Shown here one piece after another: positions 51,090 through 59,062 of a stretch of DNA of 64,000 bases (its first letter is position 1; the number at the start of each line of letters is the position of its first letter). The stretch spans positions 310,001 to 374,000 of the forward strand of contig NZ_QHKL01000001.1 in the NCBI RefSeq assembly GCF_003947415.1, written 5' to 3'. Under the pieces are notes generated by a model, which was not told the DNA's origin, made no database searches, and saw nothing but the letters and a program-made list of their open reading frames with translations. Source of the DNA: Amycolatopsis sp. WAC 01376 (lineage in GTDB: Bacteria > Actinomycetota > Actinomycetes > Mycobacteriales > Pseudonocardiaceae). Position numbers and translations under genes: made by a program.

Positions 51090-51630
51090 GACACTGCTGG
51101 CCTTGGCGGCGGCGATCGGGTTGCTGTTCGCGACCACGCCCGCGGCGAACGCCTACGAACCGGTGAACATCGTCCACACCGAACGGGTGCAGGTCGGTCC
51201 GTACGGGATGACGGTCGGCTTCAGCACGTGGCCGTTGCGCGCCATGCAGTCGCTGGACTTCACGTTCATTCCGGACGACGGGATCGCCGGGAAGTCGGGG
51301 ACACTCGCGTTCGTCAATCCGGAGACCGGGCGGCTCAGCCGTCCGCAACCGCTGGCGAAGCATCCGCGGAAACTGGAGGTGTGGGGACTGGACATCCGGG
51401 CCCTGCAGACGGAGGGCTCGTGGACGTTCCGGTTCGAGATCGACGGGCCCGCCGGCAAGGGCTCGGGGGAACTCCGTGATCTCGCGGTGCTCGAACAGCC
51501 GGGGCCGCCGATGGCGGTGAGCTGGTCGATCAGCCTGATCCCGCTGATCGTGCTCGCCGTCCTGATCGCCATCGCCTGGAGGCGCACCAAGTCCAGGCTG
51601 CGCGGGAACGGGCTCCCCGCGACGGTGTGA
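51082..51630 (+). CDS. Exported protein with C-terminal membrane anchor (copper operon candidate)
   Basis: This 182-aa protein has a signal peptide (residues 1-24, TTPAANA|YEP). A beta-rich outside domain (25-140) follows, with VHTERVQVGPYGMTVGFSTW and PLRAMQSLDFTFIPDD. A C-terminal membrane helix (about 146-168) and a basic tail close it. The ATG overlaps the previous gene by 8 nt. The fold may be of the CopC/YtkA beta-sandwich type; I could not match it to a known family. Confidence 0.9.
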   Translation: MRKTLLALAAAIGLLFATTPAANAYEPVNIVHTERVQVGPYGMTVGFSTWPLRAMQSLDFTFIPDDGIAGKSGTLAFVNPETGRLSRPQPLAKHPRKLEVWGLDIRALQTEGSWTFRFEIDGPAGKGSGELRDLAVLEQPGPPMAVSWSISLIPLIVLAVLIAIAWRRTKSRLRGNGLPATV

Positions 51631-51648
51631 CTCGAAGTGACCGAAGAT

Positions 51649-51688
51649 CGGATGGCTCGCGTGTCGAGGTGGGCACGCGAGCCATCCG
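51649..51688. terminator. Bidirectional terminator
   Basis: Perfect 15-bp arms CGGATGGCTCGCGTG/CACGCGAGCCATCCG (51649-51663 and 51674-51688) with a 10-nt loop lie between the four-gene operon and the convergent DUF397 gene. They can end both transcripts. Confidence 0.85.
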
Positions 51689-51943
51689 TCAAGGGCTCAA
51701 ATCGAACTGTCCGGCCTTGACCGCCTTCAGGAAGGCGTTCCACTCACCGGAATCGAAGACGAAGACAGGACTGTTGGCCAGTTTGGTGTCACGTACCCCC
51801 ACCAGGCCTTCGCGGGCGAGGTTGACCTCGACACAGTTCCCCCCGTTGGGCTCGCTCGCGAAGGATTTCTCCCACGTGGCGTCGTCGAACAGCGACACGG
51901 CCGTGGTCGGATCGTAATCCGCCGCCGATGGATAATCGGCCAT
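51689..51943 (-). CDS. DUF397 domain protein
   Basis: This 84-aa protein contains the DUF397 pattern: FDDATWEKSFASEPNGGNCV, VNLAREGLVGVRDTKLANSP and SGEWNAFLKAVKAGQFD. DUF397 proteins are small partners of XRE/DUF5753 regulators in Streptomyces whiJ/abaA-like loci, where they affect development. The XRE regulator of this cluster lies at 54522-55379. Confidence 0.93.
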   Translation of the reverse strand: MADYPSAADYDPTTAVSLFDDATWEKSFASEPNGGNCVEVNLAREGLVGVRDTKLANSPVFVFDSGEWNAFLKAVKAGQFDLSP

Positions 51944-52293
51944 TGGTCGTACCTCCGAACGTCGGTCGGGGCTGCGGGTCGCGACCTGCGCGAACCGTCA
52001 CGGCCCCAGCTTCTCCCTGCCTCAACGGGACTATCCCGCACGGCCAAGTGGGTGATCAACTCCGCCCACCCTCGACATGAAGATTATTCCAGGAGTAGGA
52101 TTAATCGCAGCGGCCGGGGCTCGGTTGTTGGTGAATCGCTCGCAGCACGTACGGCTTTCGGCGGCAGACGCCACCGGGCGGCGTTCGACGGGAGTTCCAC
52201 CGTTCCAGCAGGCCACCGACGGCAGGTGACCGGCAGGGGCACCACCCCGCGGCGCATGACCACCCACCGCCGACCTCGTGGGGGAGGATCAGC
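51944..52293. other. Intergenic region with an inverted repeat
   Basis: These 350 bp contain no obvious gene. It holds the DUF397 promoter and probably that of the 90-aa protein. GATTATTCC-N7-GGATTAATC (52082-52106) is an inverted repeat with one mismatch in the least GC-rich part and is a candidate operator. Confidence 0.5.
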
Positions 52294-52566
52294 GTGATCA
52301 TTCAGGACACCATGCCGGCGACGGTACTCGCCGTCGGCAGGCTCATGGCCGGAACAGCGGGCGAAAGCCGCCGCTCCGCGCACCTTTTCGACTTGCACTC
52401 CAGGGGTTCGCACCCCGAGTTCCTGCACGCCCGTTGTGGCGCGGCGATGCCTTACGACCACTTGGAATGGCTCCCCGTCGGTTCGGGGATGCCCTGTGAG
52501 CGTTGTCTCGGCCTGGCCGGTTCGGCCGACCAGGCGCGGTTGCCGCGGCCGAGCCGGGGGGTGTGA
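52294..52566 (+). CDS. Small Cys-containing protein of unknown function (90 aa)
   Basis: The GTG start at 52294 follows GGGGGAGG at about 7 nt. The protein has three Cys, in RCGAAMPYDHLEWLPVGSG and PCERCL (a C-x2-C pair), so it may bind zinc. Third codon positions are mostly G/C, supporting a real gene. It stands 5 bp before the next small gene, so the two are probably co-transcribed. I know no family. Confidence 0.7.
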   Translation: MIIQDTMPATVLAVGRLMAGTAGESRRSAHLFDLHSRGSHPEFLHARCGAAMPYDHLEWLPVGSGMPCERCLGLAGSADQARLPRPSRGV

Positions 52567-52571
52567 CCGCC

Positions 52572-52835
52572 ATGGCCGTCCGCCTCACCACGCTCTTGTT
52601 CCGCCGTGAGGACGAACGTATGGCTTCGGTGAAGCACCACCACCGCACCATCGGGCTCGAACTGCGTCAGCGGTTCGGGTTCAGCCTCATCCAGGCCCCG
52701 TTGCGCAAGCAGCCGCCATGGAACTCCGAGATCGATTCGCCCGGCGCGCACCGGGACCTGATCAGGACCGGCCGGCCACTCGAAAGCCATTTCGAGCTGA
52801 CACCCCTGATCGGGCATCTGACCGGCCGGGCCTGA
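52572..52835 (+). CDS. Small protein of unknown function (87 aa)
   Basis: This 87-aa protein is basic, with MAVRLTTLLFRREDERMASV, KHHHRTIGLELRQRFGFS and the end PLIGHLTGRA. Third codon positions are mostly G/C. The frame on the other strand is poorer in this respect, so I favour the plus strand. It ends 6 bp from the convergent DUF574 methyltransferase gene. Function is unknown. Confidence 0.68.
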   Translation: MAVRLTTLLFRREDERMASVKHHHRTIGLELRQRFGFSLIQAPLRKQPPWNSEIDSPGAHRDLIRTGRPLESHFELTPLIGHLTGRA

Positions 52836-52841
52836 TCCGCC

Positions 52842-53690
52842 TCAGGGCTTGCGGCCCAAACCGCCGAGCCCGCCGGTGAACGTCGGGTCGTCCGCGAACC
52901 GGTCGCTCGCCCGGGAAGCCGCTTCGTCGAGATGCCAGGCGGCCATCCAGTCGATACCCGGCTCCACCATCTCCAGTCCGTCGAAGAAGGCGGCGAACTC
53001 CGCGCGGGACCGCAGATGGAACGGCGCGCTCGTCTTCTTGTACAGCTCCTGGACGTTCTCCCGGTTGTCGCCTTCCTTGCGCGTGACGCCGTCCTCGGTC
53101 AGATGCGAGGACAGGAAGTACGAACCCGACGGCAGGAAGTCGAGGTAGCGCTTGACCATCTCGTGGACGGGTTCGTCCGGGCCGAGGAAGTACAGCAGGC
53201 CGACCATGACCAGCCCGATCGGCTGACGCGGATCGATCACGCCGGTTTCGAGGGCGCGCTTCCAGATGTCGGCGGGATCCCGTACGTCACCCTGCAGGAC
53301 CGCGTGCCGTCCGAGCAGCCCCTCGCGTTCCAGCAGCAGCTGGGAATGCGCGACCGCGACCGGCTCGATGTCGACGTACACGACCCGCGAGTCGGCGTTG
53401 ATCGCGCTCGCGATCTGGTGGACGTTGCCGACGGTGGGCACGCCGGAACCGATGTCGAGGAACTGCGTGATCCCCTGGCGCGCCAGGTATCCCACGCCGC
53501 GGCCGAGGAAGTCGCGGCCGACCCTGGCGAAGGTCTTGACCTCCGGGAACTGCTTGAGCACCTGAGTGCCGAACTCGCGGTCGATGGCCCAGTTGGCCGA
53601 ACCGCCGAGGAACCAGTCGTACACCCTGGCCACGTTGGGCCGTTCGAGATCGACACCGTCGGGAGCTTCGGGGTCGTGTTGCGTCGTCAT
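52842..53690 (-). CDS. DUF574 SAM-dependent methyltransferase-like protein
   Basis: This 282-aa protein of the Methyltransf_19 (DUF574) family has the signature DLERPNVARVYDWFLGGSAN near the N-terminus. The SAM-binding core is QFLDIGSGVPTVGNVHQIA, with RVVYVDIEPVAVAHSQLLL next. Family members are abundant in actinobacteria, often near XRE/DUF397 genes; the natural substrate is unknown. It forms a tandem pair with the next gene. Confidence 0.93.
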   Translation of the reverse strand: MTTQHDPEAPDGVDLERPNVARVYDWFLGGSANWAIDREFGTQVLKQFPEVKTFARVGRDFLGRGVGYLARQGITQFLDIGSGVPTVGNVHQIASAINADSRVVYVDIEPVAVAHSQLLLEREGLLGRHAVLQGDVRDPADIWKRALETGVIDPRQPIGLVMVGLLYFLGPDEPVHEMVKRYLDFLPSGSYFLSSHLTEDGVTRKEGDNRENVQELYKKTSAPFHLRSRAEFAAFFDGLEMVEPGIDWMAAWHLDEAASRASDRFADDPTFTGGLGGLGRKP

Positions 53691-53704
53691 ACCGTCACAC
53701 CTCG

Positions 53705-54520
53705 TCAGAAACCGGGTTTGCGGGCGACCCCGCCGATGGCGCAGTCAACCGCAGGTGAGCGTGGGTCGTCCAGCCGCCATGCGCCGACCGGGACCAGACC
53801 CGGCGCGACGAGCTCGAAATCCCCGAAGAAACCGCGGATCTCTTCCTTGTCTCGGAAGGTCGCGGGAGTGCTCGACTGCTCGTACTGCTTCACGACGCGC
53901 TGGATCTGTTCCAGCTCGGCTCCCTCCACGCCGGACATCGTGACATGGGAAAGAACGTAGAAGGAGCCGGCGGGCAGCAGCCTCCGGTACCGCGCGATGA
54001 CGGCGGCCAGTTCGGGCTCCGGCACGAAATGCAGGACCGCGACGGTGAGCAGGGCCACCGGTTTCGCCGGATCGAGCACGCCGGTGTCGAAGGCGCTTTC
54101 CCAGATGTCGTCCGCGTCGCGCAGGTCGCCGGCGAGCACCGCGTGCCTGGCGGGATCGCCGCCTTTCTCCAGCAGGATCCTGGCGTGCGCCACGGCGACC
54201 GGTTCGTTGTCGACGTACACGCACCGGCTGTCGCCGTCGACCTCGCCGGCGATCTCGTGGACGTTGCCGACCGTCGGCACGCCGGAACCGAGGTCGAGGA
54301 ACTGGGTCACGCCGTTCTCGACACAATGCCGCACCGCGCGGCCGAGGAAGGCCCTGTTCGCTCTGGCCGCGGTCCGCACGAGCGGGAAGGTCTTGACCAG
54401 CTGTTCGCCGAATTCCCTGTCCACCGCCCAGTTCGCGGTCCCGCCGAGCGCCCAGTCGTAGATCCGGGCGGCGTTGGGCCGCTCCAGATCCACGCCTTCG
54501 GGGACGAACCGCGGGTCCAT
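53705..54520 (-). CDS. DUF574 SAM-dependent methyltransferase-like protein, paralogue
   Basis: This 271-aa protein has the same signature (DLERPNAARIYDWALGGTAN) and SAM core (QFLDLGSGVPTVGNVHEIAG). It is a paralogue of its downstream neighbour, 14 bp apart. It starts 2 bp after the XRE regulator gene's end, so the three genes are one transcription unit. Confidence 0.93.
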   Translation of the reverse strand: MDPRFVPEGVDLERPNAARIYDWALGGTANWAVDREFGEQLVKTFPLVRTAARANRAFLGRAVRHCVENGVTQFLDLGSGVPTVGNVHEIAGEVDGDSRCVYVDNEPVAVAHARILLEKGGDPARHAVLAGDLRDADDIWESAFDTGVLDPAKPVALLTVAVLHFVPEPELAAVIARYRRLLPAGSFYVLSHVTMSGVEGAELEQIQRVVKQYEQSSTPATFRDKEEIRGFFGDFELVAPGLVPVGAWRLDDPRSPAVDCAIGGVARKPGF

Positions 54521-54521
54521 C

Positions 54522-55379
54522 TCAGGCTTGCATCTGTGTCCGGTACAACTCGGCGAGTTCCTTGAGGAACTGCCGGGTCTCCTGGCGTTCCAGCGCGGCT
54601 CCGCGCAACCGGTCCCAGGAATCGACGAAGATGTTGAAGTCCTTGACGTCGTCGAGGTACAACCCGCCCGCCGAATGCTCGATGTAGACGAAATCCCTGG
54701 TGCGATCAGGGAACCGCATGATGGTGAAGTCGTTGGGCACGGCGGCGAGCCGCGCGCCGAACGGCAGGACGTGCACGTACACGCGCGGATGCTTGTCCAA
54801 CGCCAGCAGATGCTCGACCTGGTCCAGCATCACCGCCGGGGCGGAGCCGCCGGGAGCGCGGCGCAGGGCGCCTTCGCTGATGATGAACCGGTAGTACGGC
54901 GGCTGCTGTTGTTCGAAGACGGCCTTGCGGTCCAGCCGGTTGCGGACCAGCGAAGTGACGTCGGTGGCGCCCGCTTCGGTGAACTGCTTGAGCATGTAGT
55001 GCTCGGACTGCAACGGGCCGGGGATGCGCTCGCCGTGCCAGGTGAGGATCTCCGCGGCCGCGGGTTCGAGGTCGGTGAACGTGCGGAACCAGTGCGGCAC
55101 CACGGATCGGTACCCGGACCAGTGGCCGCGCTGCCCGGCCGCGGCGCGGGCCAGGTTCATCAACGTGTCGGCCTCGTCGCCGTTGATCCCGAACGCGTTC
55201 AGCATGGATCGCACATCCCCGAGCTTGACCCCGACGGCACCGGACTCGATCTTGTTGACCTTGCCCTGGGTGCAGCCGAGAACCTCGGCGACCTGCTGCT
55301 GTGTCATCCGCGCGGCGTTGCGGGCATGCCGGAGCTCGTTCCCGAGCTGCTTCCGGCGCGAGGTGACGGTGCTGGCCAT
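54522..55379 (-). CDS. XRE-family regulator with DUF5753 domain
   Basis: This 285-aa regulator has an XRE helix-turn-helix at residues 10-65 (MTQQQVAEVLGCTQGKVNKI). A DUF5753 domain follows (WHGERIPGPLQSEHYMLKQF; YYRFIISEGALRRAPGG; VYVHVLPFGARLAAVPND). Such regulators usually pair with DUF397 proteins. The ATG at 55379 (ASTVTSRRKQLG) is favoured over an upstream extension. It heads the DUF574 pair, and the likely cognate DUF397 gene follows 2.5 kb further along. Confidence 0.94.
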   Translation of the reverse strand: MASTVTSRRKQLGNELRHARNAARMTQQQVAEVLGCTQGKVNKIESGAVGVKLGDVRSMLNAFGINGDEADTLMNLARAAAGQRGHWSGYRSVVPHWFRTFTDLEPAAAEILTWHGERIPGPLQSEHYMLKQFTEAGATDVTSLVRNRLDRKAVFEQQQPPYYRFIISEGALRRAPGGSAPAVMLDQVEHLLALDKHPRVYVHVLPFGARLAAVPNDFTIMRFPDRTRDFVYIEHSAGGLYLDDVKDFNIFVDSWDRLRGAALERQETRQFLKELAELYRTQMQA

Positions 55380-55599
55380 CAGCCTTGCTCTCCCGGACCA
55401 CATAGCCAGGACCACGGCTGCCCGCCGTCCTGCGCGCGAATACTCGAACCCACCCAGGGTACTTCACCTTGCGGGGTTCGATGATGACATTGCGCAGCGT
55501 TCCAGGAAACGCCCGAAAACACCAGTCACCTGGTACGTCACCCTGGTGGCGGAGCGATCTCGTCACATTCCGGGCACCTTCGTCGGGCATAGTGACCGA

Positions 55600-56508
55600 G
55601 TGGACCAATCCCCCTTCGCCAGGCAGGTCACCGACGGTGTCTTCGGGTACGTCCAACCTGACGGGTCGTGGTGGATCAACAACTGCGGGTTCGTCGCCGC
55701 GGGCGGGCACACCGTGCTGATCGACACTTGTTCGACCGAACGGCGTACCCGGGCACTGCTGGCGACGGCGGAGTCGGCGGGCGGGGCGCCGGTGACCACC
55801 GTGATCAACACGCATCACCACGGCGACCACACGAACGGCAACTACCTGGCGACCGGCGCGACGATCGTCGGGCACCGGAAGACACGCGAAGTGATGGTCG
55901 CGACCGGGATCAACACCTACGAGAACTCGTTCACCGGGAACGACTGGGGCCATCTGGAACTGCGGCCGCCCGAGGTGGTGTTCGACGACCGGTTGACCGT
56001 GCACGCCGGCGACGTCCGGCTGGACCTGATCCACCCCGGACACGCCGCGCACACCACCAACGACGTCCTGGTCTGGCTGCCGGAGCGGCGAGTGCTGTTC
56101 GTCGGCGACCTGATCTTCAACGGCGGCAGCCCCTTCGCGCTGATGGGCTCGCCCGCCGGCTGGCGGAAGGCGCTGGACCTGGTCCGGGAACTGGAACCGG
56201 AGACGATCGTGCCGGGCCACGGCCCGCTGTGCGGACCGGAGGCGATCGACGTCGTCGACGGGTACCTGGGTTTCCTGCAGAAACTCGCTTCGTACGGGAA
56301 GGCTGCGGGGCTGACGCCGCTTCAGGCCGCTCGCGAAGCGGATCTCGGGCCCTACGCGGAACTGTCCGAACAGGAGCGGCTGCCCGCGAACCTGCACCGG
56401 GCCTACGCCGAAGTGGACGGTCTCGAGTGGGGTGCGCCGATCGATCTGGGGGCCGCGCTGGCGGACATGGTCACCTTCAACGGCTCCCGTATCCGGTGCT
56501 TCTCTTGA
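55600..56508 (+). CDS. Metallo-beta-lactamase-fold hydrolase
   Basis: This 302-aa protein has the metal-binding signature INTHHHGDHTNGNYLATGA (H-x-H-x-D-H). Further His are in LIHPGHAAHTTND and VPGHGPLCGPEAI. Such enzymes hydrolyse lactones, thioesters or beta-lactams. The GTG at 55600 gives the proper family start (DQSPFARQV). It stands alone between the divergent XRE gene and a palindrome. Vancomycin-type producers often carry similar hydrolases, but a link is not shown. Confidence 0.92.
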   Translation: MDQSPFARQVTDGVFGYVQPDGSWWINNCGFVAAGGHTVLIDTCSTERRTRALLATAESAGGAPVTTVINTHHHGDHTNGNYLATGATIVGHRKTREVMVATGINTYENSFTGNDWGHLELRPPEVVFDDRLTVHAGDVRLDLIHPGHAAHTTNDVLVWLPERRVLFVGDLIFNGGSPFALMGSPAGWRKALDLVRELEPETIVPGHGPLCGPEAIDVVDGYLGFLQKLASYGKAAGLTPLQAAREADLGPYAELSEQERLPANLHRAYAEVDGLEWGAPIDLGAALADMVTFNGSRIRCFS

Positions 56509-56530
56509 CGCGGATCTCTCGAAAGAGCGA

Positions 56531-56589
56531 GGTGCTCCCAATGTGGCATTGGGGACGGTGAGCGTCTCCAATGCCACATTGGGAGCACC
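56531..56589. terminator. Family D palindrome
   Basis: Arms of 27 nt (56531-56557 and 56563-56589) pair with one mismatch around a 5-nt loop; the core reads CCCAATGTGGCATTGGGGACG. It lies 22 bp past the stop codon of the hydrolase gene. The stem is far longer than a terminator needs. Confidence 0.8.
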
Positions 56590-56642
56590 GCCACTACGCC
56601 CTTCCCTCACGACCATCCCGACCCAGGTGGCCTCGAGCCGAG

Positions 56643-56672
56643 TTGTCCACAGGCAGGCCAGGTTGTGGACAA
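56643..56672. promoter_or_regulatory. Inverted pair of DnaA-box-like 9-mers
   Basis: TTGTCCACA (56643-56651) and TGTGGACAA (56664-56672) are inverted copies of a DnaA-box sequence, 13 bp apart, upstream of gndA (start 56757). They could be DnaA sites or a generic operator for another protein with this symmetry. Confidence 0.5.
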
Positions 56673-56756
56673 CTCCCGGTTGATCCCTTCTCGCCCCGGC
56701 GCCGTATCCCTCAACGGGGATAGGCTCGGCACGGGAATCGAAGCGGAAGGGTGCGG

Positions 56757-58196
56757 ATGAGCAAGAAGGCGAGCATCGGGGTCACCGGTCTGGCGGTCAT
56801 GGGCCGCAACCTGGCCAGGAACCTGGCGAGGCACGGGCATACGGTGGCCCTGCACAACCGCTCCGAGCAGCGGACGAAGGAACTGGTCGAGCAGTTCGGC
56901 GACGAAGGCGACTTCATCCCGGCGTATTCGGCGCAGGAGTTCGTCGACGCGCTGGAGCGGCCGCGCCAGGTCGTGATCATGGTCAAGGCCGGTGCGCCCA
57001 CGGACGCCGTGATCGACGAGTTCGTCCCGCTCCTCGAGAAGGGCGACGTGATCGTCGACGCGGGCAACGCGCACTTCGCGGACACCCGGCGCCGCGAGGC
57101 CGCGCTGCGAGAGAAGGGCATCCACTTCGTCGGCACCGGTGTGTCCGGCGGCGAGGAGGGCGCGCTGCACGGGCCGAGCATCATGCCGGGCGGTTCCCAG
57201 GAGTCGTACCAGTCGCTCGGGCCGTTGTTCGAGGACATCTCGGCGAAGGTCGACGGCGAACCGTGCTGCACGCACGTTGGCGCGGACGGCGCCGGGCATT
57301 TCGTGAAGATGGTGCACAACGGCATCGAGTACGCCGACATGCAGTTGATCGCCGAGTCGTTCGATCTGCTGCGCGGCGCGGGCGGTTACTCCCCCGCGGA
57401 GATCGCCGACGTGTTCCGCACCTGGAACTCGGGAAGGCTGGACTCGTACCTGATCGAGATCACCTCGCAGGTGCTGGCCCACACCGACGCCGCTTCCGGC
57501 AAGCCGTTCGTCGACATCGTGGCGGATCAGGCCGAGCAGAAGGGCACCGGACGCTGGACCGTCCAAATCGGACTGGACCTGGGCGTGCCGATCAGCGGCA
57601 TCGCCGAAGCCGTCTTCGCGCGTTCGCTGTCCGGCTCGTCGAACCTGCGTGAGGCCTCACGCGGTCTCGGCGGTCCCTCGCGCGCTCCGCTGACAGGGTC
57701 CGCTTTGGACACCTTCGCGGACGACGTCGAGCAGGCGCTGTACGCGTCGAAGGTGGTCGCGTACGCCCAGGGCTTCAACCAGATCCAGGCGGGCGGTGCC
57801 GAATACGGCTGGGACATCGACCTCGGCAAGGTCGCTTCCATCTGGCGCGGCGGCTGCATCATCCGCGCGAAGTTCCTGAACGACATCACCGCCGCGTACG
57901 CCGAAGAGCCCGGGCTGCCGACGCTCCTGACCTCCGGCGGCTTCCGCAAGGCCGTTGAGGACGCCCAGGACTCCTGGCGTTCGGTGATCTCCACGGCGGT
58001 GCGGCTCGGCATCCCGACCCCGGGCTTCTCGACCGCGCTGGCCTACTACGACGGTCTGCGCGCGGAGCGGCTCCCCGCCGCGCTGGTGCAGGGGCAGCGG
58101 GACTACTTCGGTGCCCACACGTACCGCCGCGTCGACCGCGAGGGTTCGTTCCACACTGCGTGGGCGGCCGACGGCCGTCCCGAGTCCTCCGCCTGA
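56757..58196 (+). CDS. gndA: 6-phosphogluconate dehydrogenase, decarboxylating
   Basis: GndA oxidatively decarboxylates 6-phosphogluconate to ribulose-5-phosphate, making NADPH in the pentose phosphate pathway. The 479-aa length is that of the long, NADP-dependent type. The N-terminal Rossmann loop is IGVTGLAVMGRNLARNLARH with NRSEQRTKEL next. The catalytic region has GVSGGEEGALHGPSIMPGG and HFVKMVHNGIEYADMQLIAE. The ATG at 56757 has AAGG at about 7 nt. A terminator follows. Confidence 0.97.
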   Translation: MSKKASIGVTGLAVMGRNLARNLARHGHTVALHNRSEQRTKELVEQFGDEGDFIPAYSAQEFVDALERPRQVVIMVKAGAPTDAVIDEFVPLLEKGDVIVDAGNAHFADTRRREAALREKGIHFVGTGVSGGEEGALHGPSIMPGGSQESYQSLGPLFEDISAKVDGEPCCTHVGADGAGHFVKMVHNGIEYADMQLIAESFDLLRGAGGYSPAEIADVFRTWNSGRLDSYLIEITSQVLAHTDAASGKPFVDIVADQAEQKGTGRWTVQIGLDLGVPISGIAEAVFARSLSGSSNLREASRGLGGPSRAPLTGSALDTFADDVEQALYASKVVAYAQGFNQIQAGGAEYGWDIDLGKVASIWRGGCIIRAKFLNDITAAYAEEPGLPTLLTSGGFRKAVEDAQDSWRSVISTAVRLGIPTPGFSTALAYYDGLRAERLPAALVQGQRDYFGAHTYRRVDREGSFHTAWAADGRPESSA

Positions 58197-58204
58197 CGGG
58201 TCCC

Positions 58205-58240
58205 GTGATGGCCCCCGACCGCGAGGAAAGGGGCCATCAC
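58205..58240. terminator. Bidirectional terminator between gndA and Clp-N fusion gene
   Basis: GTGATGGCCCC (58205-58215) and GGGGCCATCAC (58230-58240) form a perfect 11-bp stem with a 14-nt loop. The stop codon of the 19-aa minus-strand frame lies inside the stem. Confidence 0.75.
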
Positions 58241-58296
58241 GCGGCCAACAGGACAAGGGCGACGAACACCAGGACGGTGAGCGCGGCTCGCGTCAT
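58237..58296 (-). CDS. Putative 19-aa hydrophobic microprotein
   Basis: MTRAALTVLVFVALVLLAA starts with ATG overlapping the stop codon of the helix-turn-helix/Clp-N fusion gene (ATGA). It could form a single membrane helix. The overlap suggests translation coupling, but length and composition give no other support. Its 3' end lies in the terminator stem. Confidence 0.45.
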   Translation of the reverse strand: MTRAALTVLVFVALVLLAA

Positions 58297-59012
58297 ACCC
58301 CGCGCGCCGCGACGATCTCCGCCAGTGCCTGCACGATCAGCGCCTCGGTCTTCTCCTTCGTGAGCCCGAGCCCGGTCAGCAGGTCGTCGCCGAGTTCGAA
58401 CAGGGCCAGCAGGATGTGCTCGGTGCCGATGTAGTTGTGCCCGAGCCGCAGCGACTCCCGCATGGTCAGTTCCAGCGCCTTCTTGGCCTGCGCGCCGAAC
58501 GCCATCTTCGCCGCCTCCGCCGGTTCGTCGGCGGGTTCCGGCAGCCTCGCCACCGCGGCCTCGCGGACGGCTTCGAGCGTCACCTTCTGCGCCACGATCG
58601 CCCCGGCGGCGAGCGCGGCGGGTTCGGCGAGCAGGCCGAGGATCAGGTCCACGGGCTCGATCTGCGGGCTCTTCGCCGCGACGGCCTCGTCCCGCGAGGC
58701 GACGACGACGTGCCGTGCGCGGTCGGTGTAGCGGCTGAACACCTTCACCAGGTCTTCGAGCGAAGAGCCGCTGGAGTCGACAAAGCGCTTCTGCGCGGCC
58801 TGCTTGGACACCCCCATGTTCTTGCCGATTTCGGTCCAGGACGCGCCGGAGCGCCGCGCCTGGTCGACGAAGTGGCCGATCAGGTGGTCGGCCACTTCGC
58901 CGAGGTGCTCGCCGAGGAAGACCGCGTCGGAAAGCTGGCCGAGCACGTCGCCGTCGGGATGCTGCTGCTTGATGTGGGAAATGAGGTCGTCGAGCCGGAC
59001 TGGATTCGTCAT
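58293..59012 (-). CDS. Helix-turn-helix/Clp-N fusion protein
   Basis: This 239-aa protein has an N-terminal helix-turn-helix (SWTEIGKNMGVSKQAAQKRF, residues 56-75) after a helical segment (about 20-50). Two Clp-N repeats follow: FSRYTDRARHVVVASRDEAV near residue 90 and FGAQAKKALELTMRESLRLG near residue 175, with GTEHILLALFELG after it. No ATPase domain is present. It has the same domain order as the split pair at 41873-42606. Twin GTCAAC-N5-GTTGAC repeats lie directly upstream, so it is probably self-regulated. Confidence 0.93.
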   Translation of the reverse strand: MTNPVRLDDLISHIKQQHPDGDVLGQLSDAVFLGEHLGEVADHLIGHFVDQARRSGASWTEIGKNMGVSKQAAQKRFVDSSGSSLEDLVKVFSRYTDRARHVVVASRDEAVAAKSPQIEPVDLILGLLAEPAALAAGAIVAQKVTLEAVREAAVARLPEPADEPAEAAKMAFGAQAKKALELTMRESLRLGHNYIGTEHILLALFELGDDLLTGLGLTKEKTEALIVQALAEIVAARGV

Positions 59013-59014
59013 GT

Positions 59015-59062
59015 CGTCAACTCTAGGTTGACGCCAGACTAATCGTCAACCACGGGTTGACG
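59015..59062. promoter_or_regulatory. Twin operators GTCAAC-N5-GTTGAC
   Basis: Two perfect inverted repeats: CGTCAAC-TCTAG-GTTGACG (59015-59033) and CGTCAAC-CACGG-GTTGACG (59044-59062), centres 29 bp apart. The first starts 3 bp from the start codon of the Clp-N fusion. The second overlaps the 3' end of the oxidoreductase gene. The half-sites equal those at 42610-42654 but the spacer is one base longer. Confidence 0.75.

Noticed and set aside
52452..52817. Minus-strand frame opposite the 87-aa gene
   Set aside because: The plus-strand frame has better third-position G/C and lies next to another small gene on the same strand.
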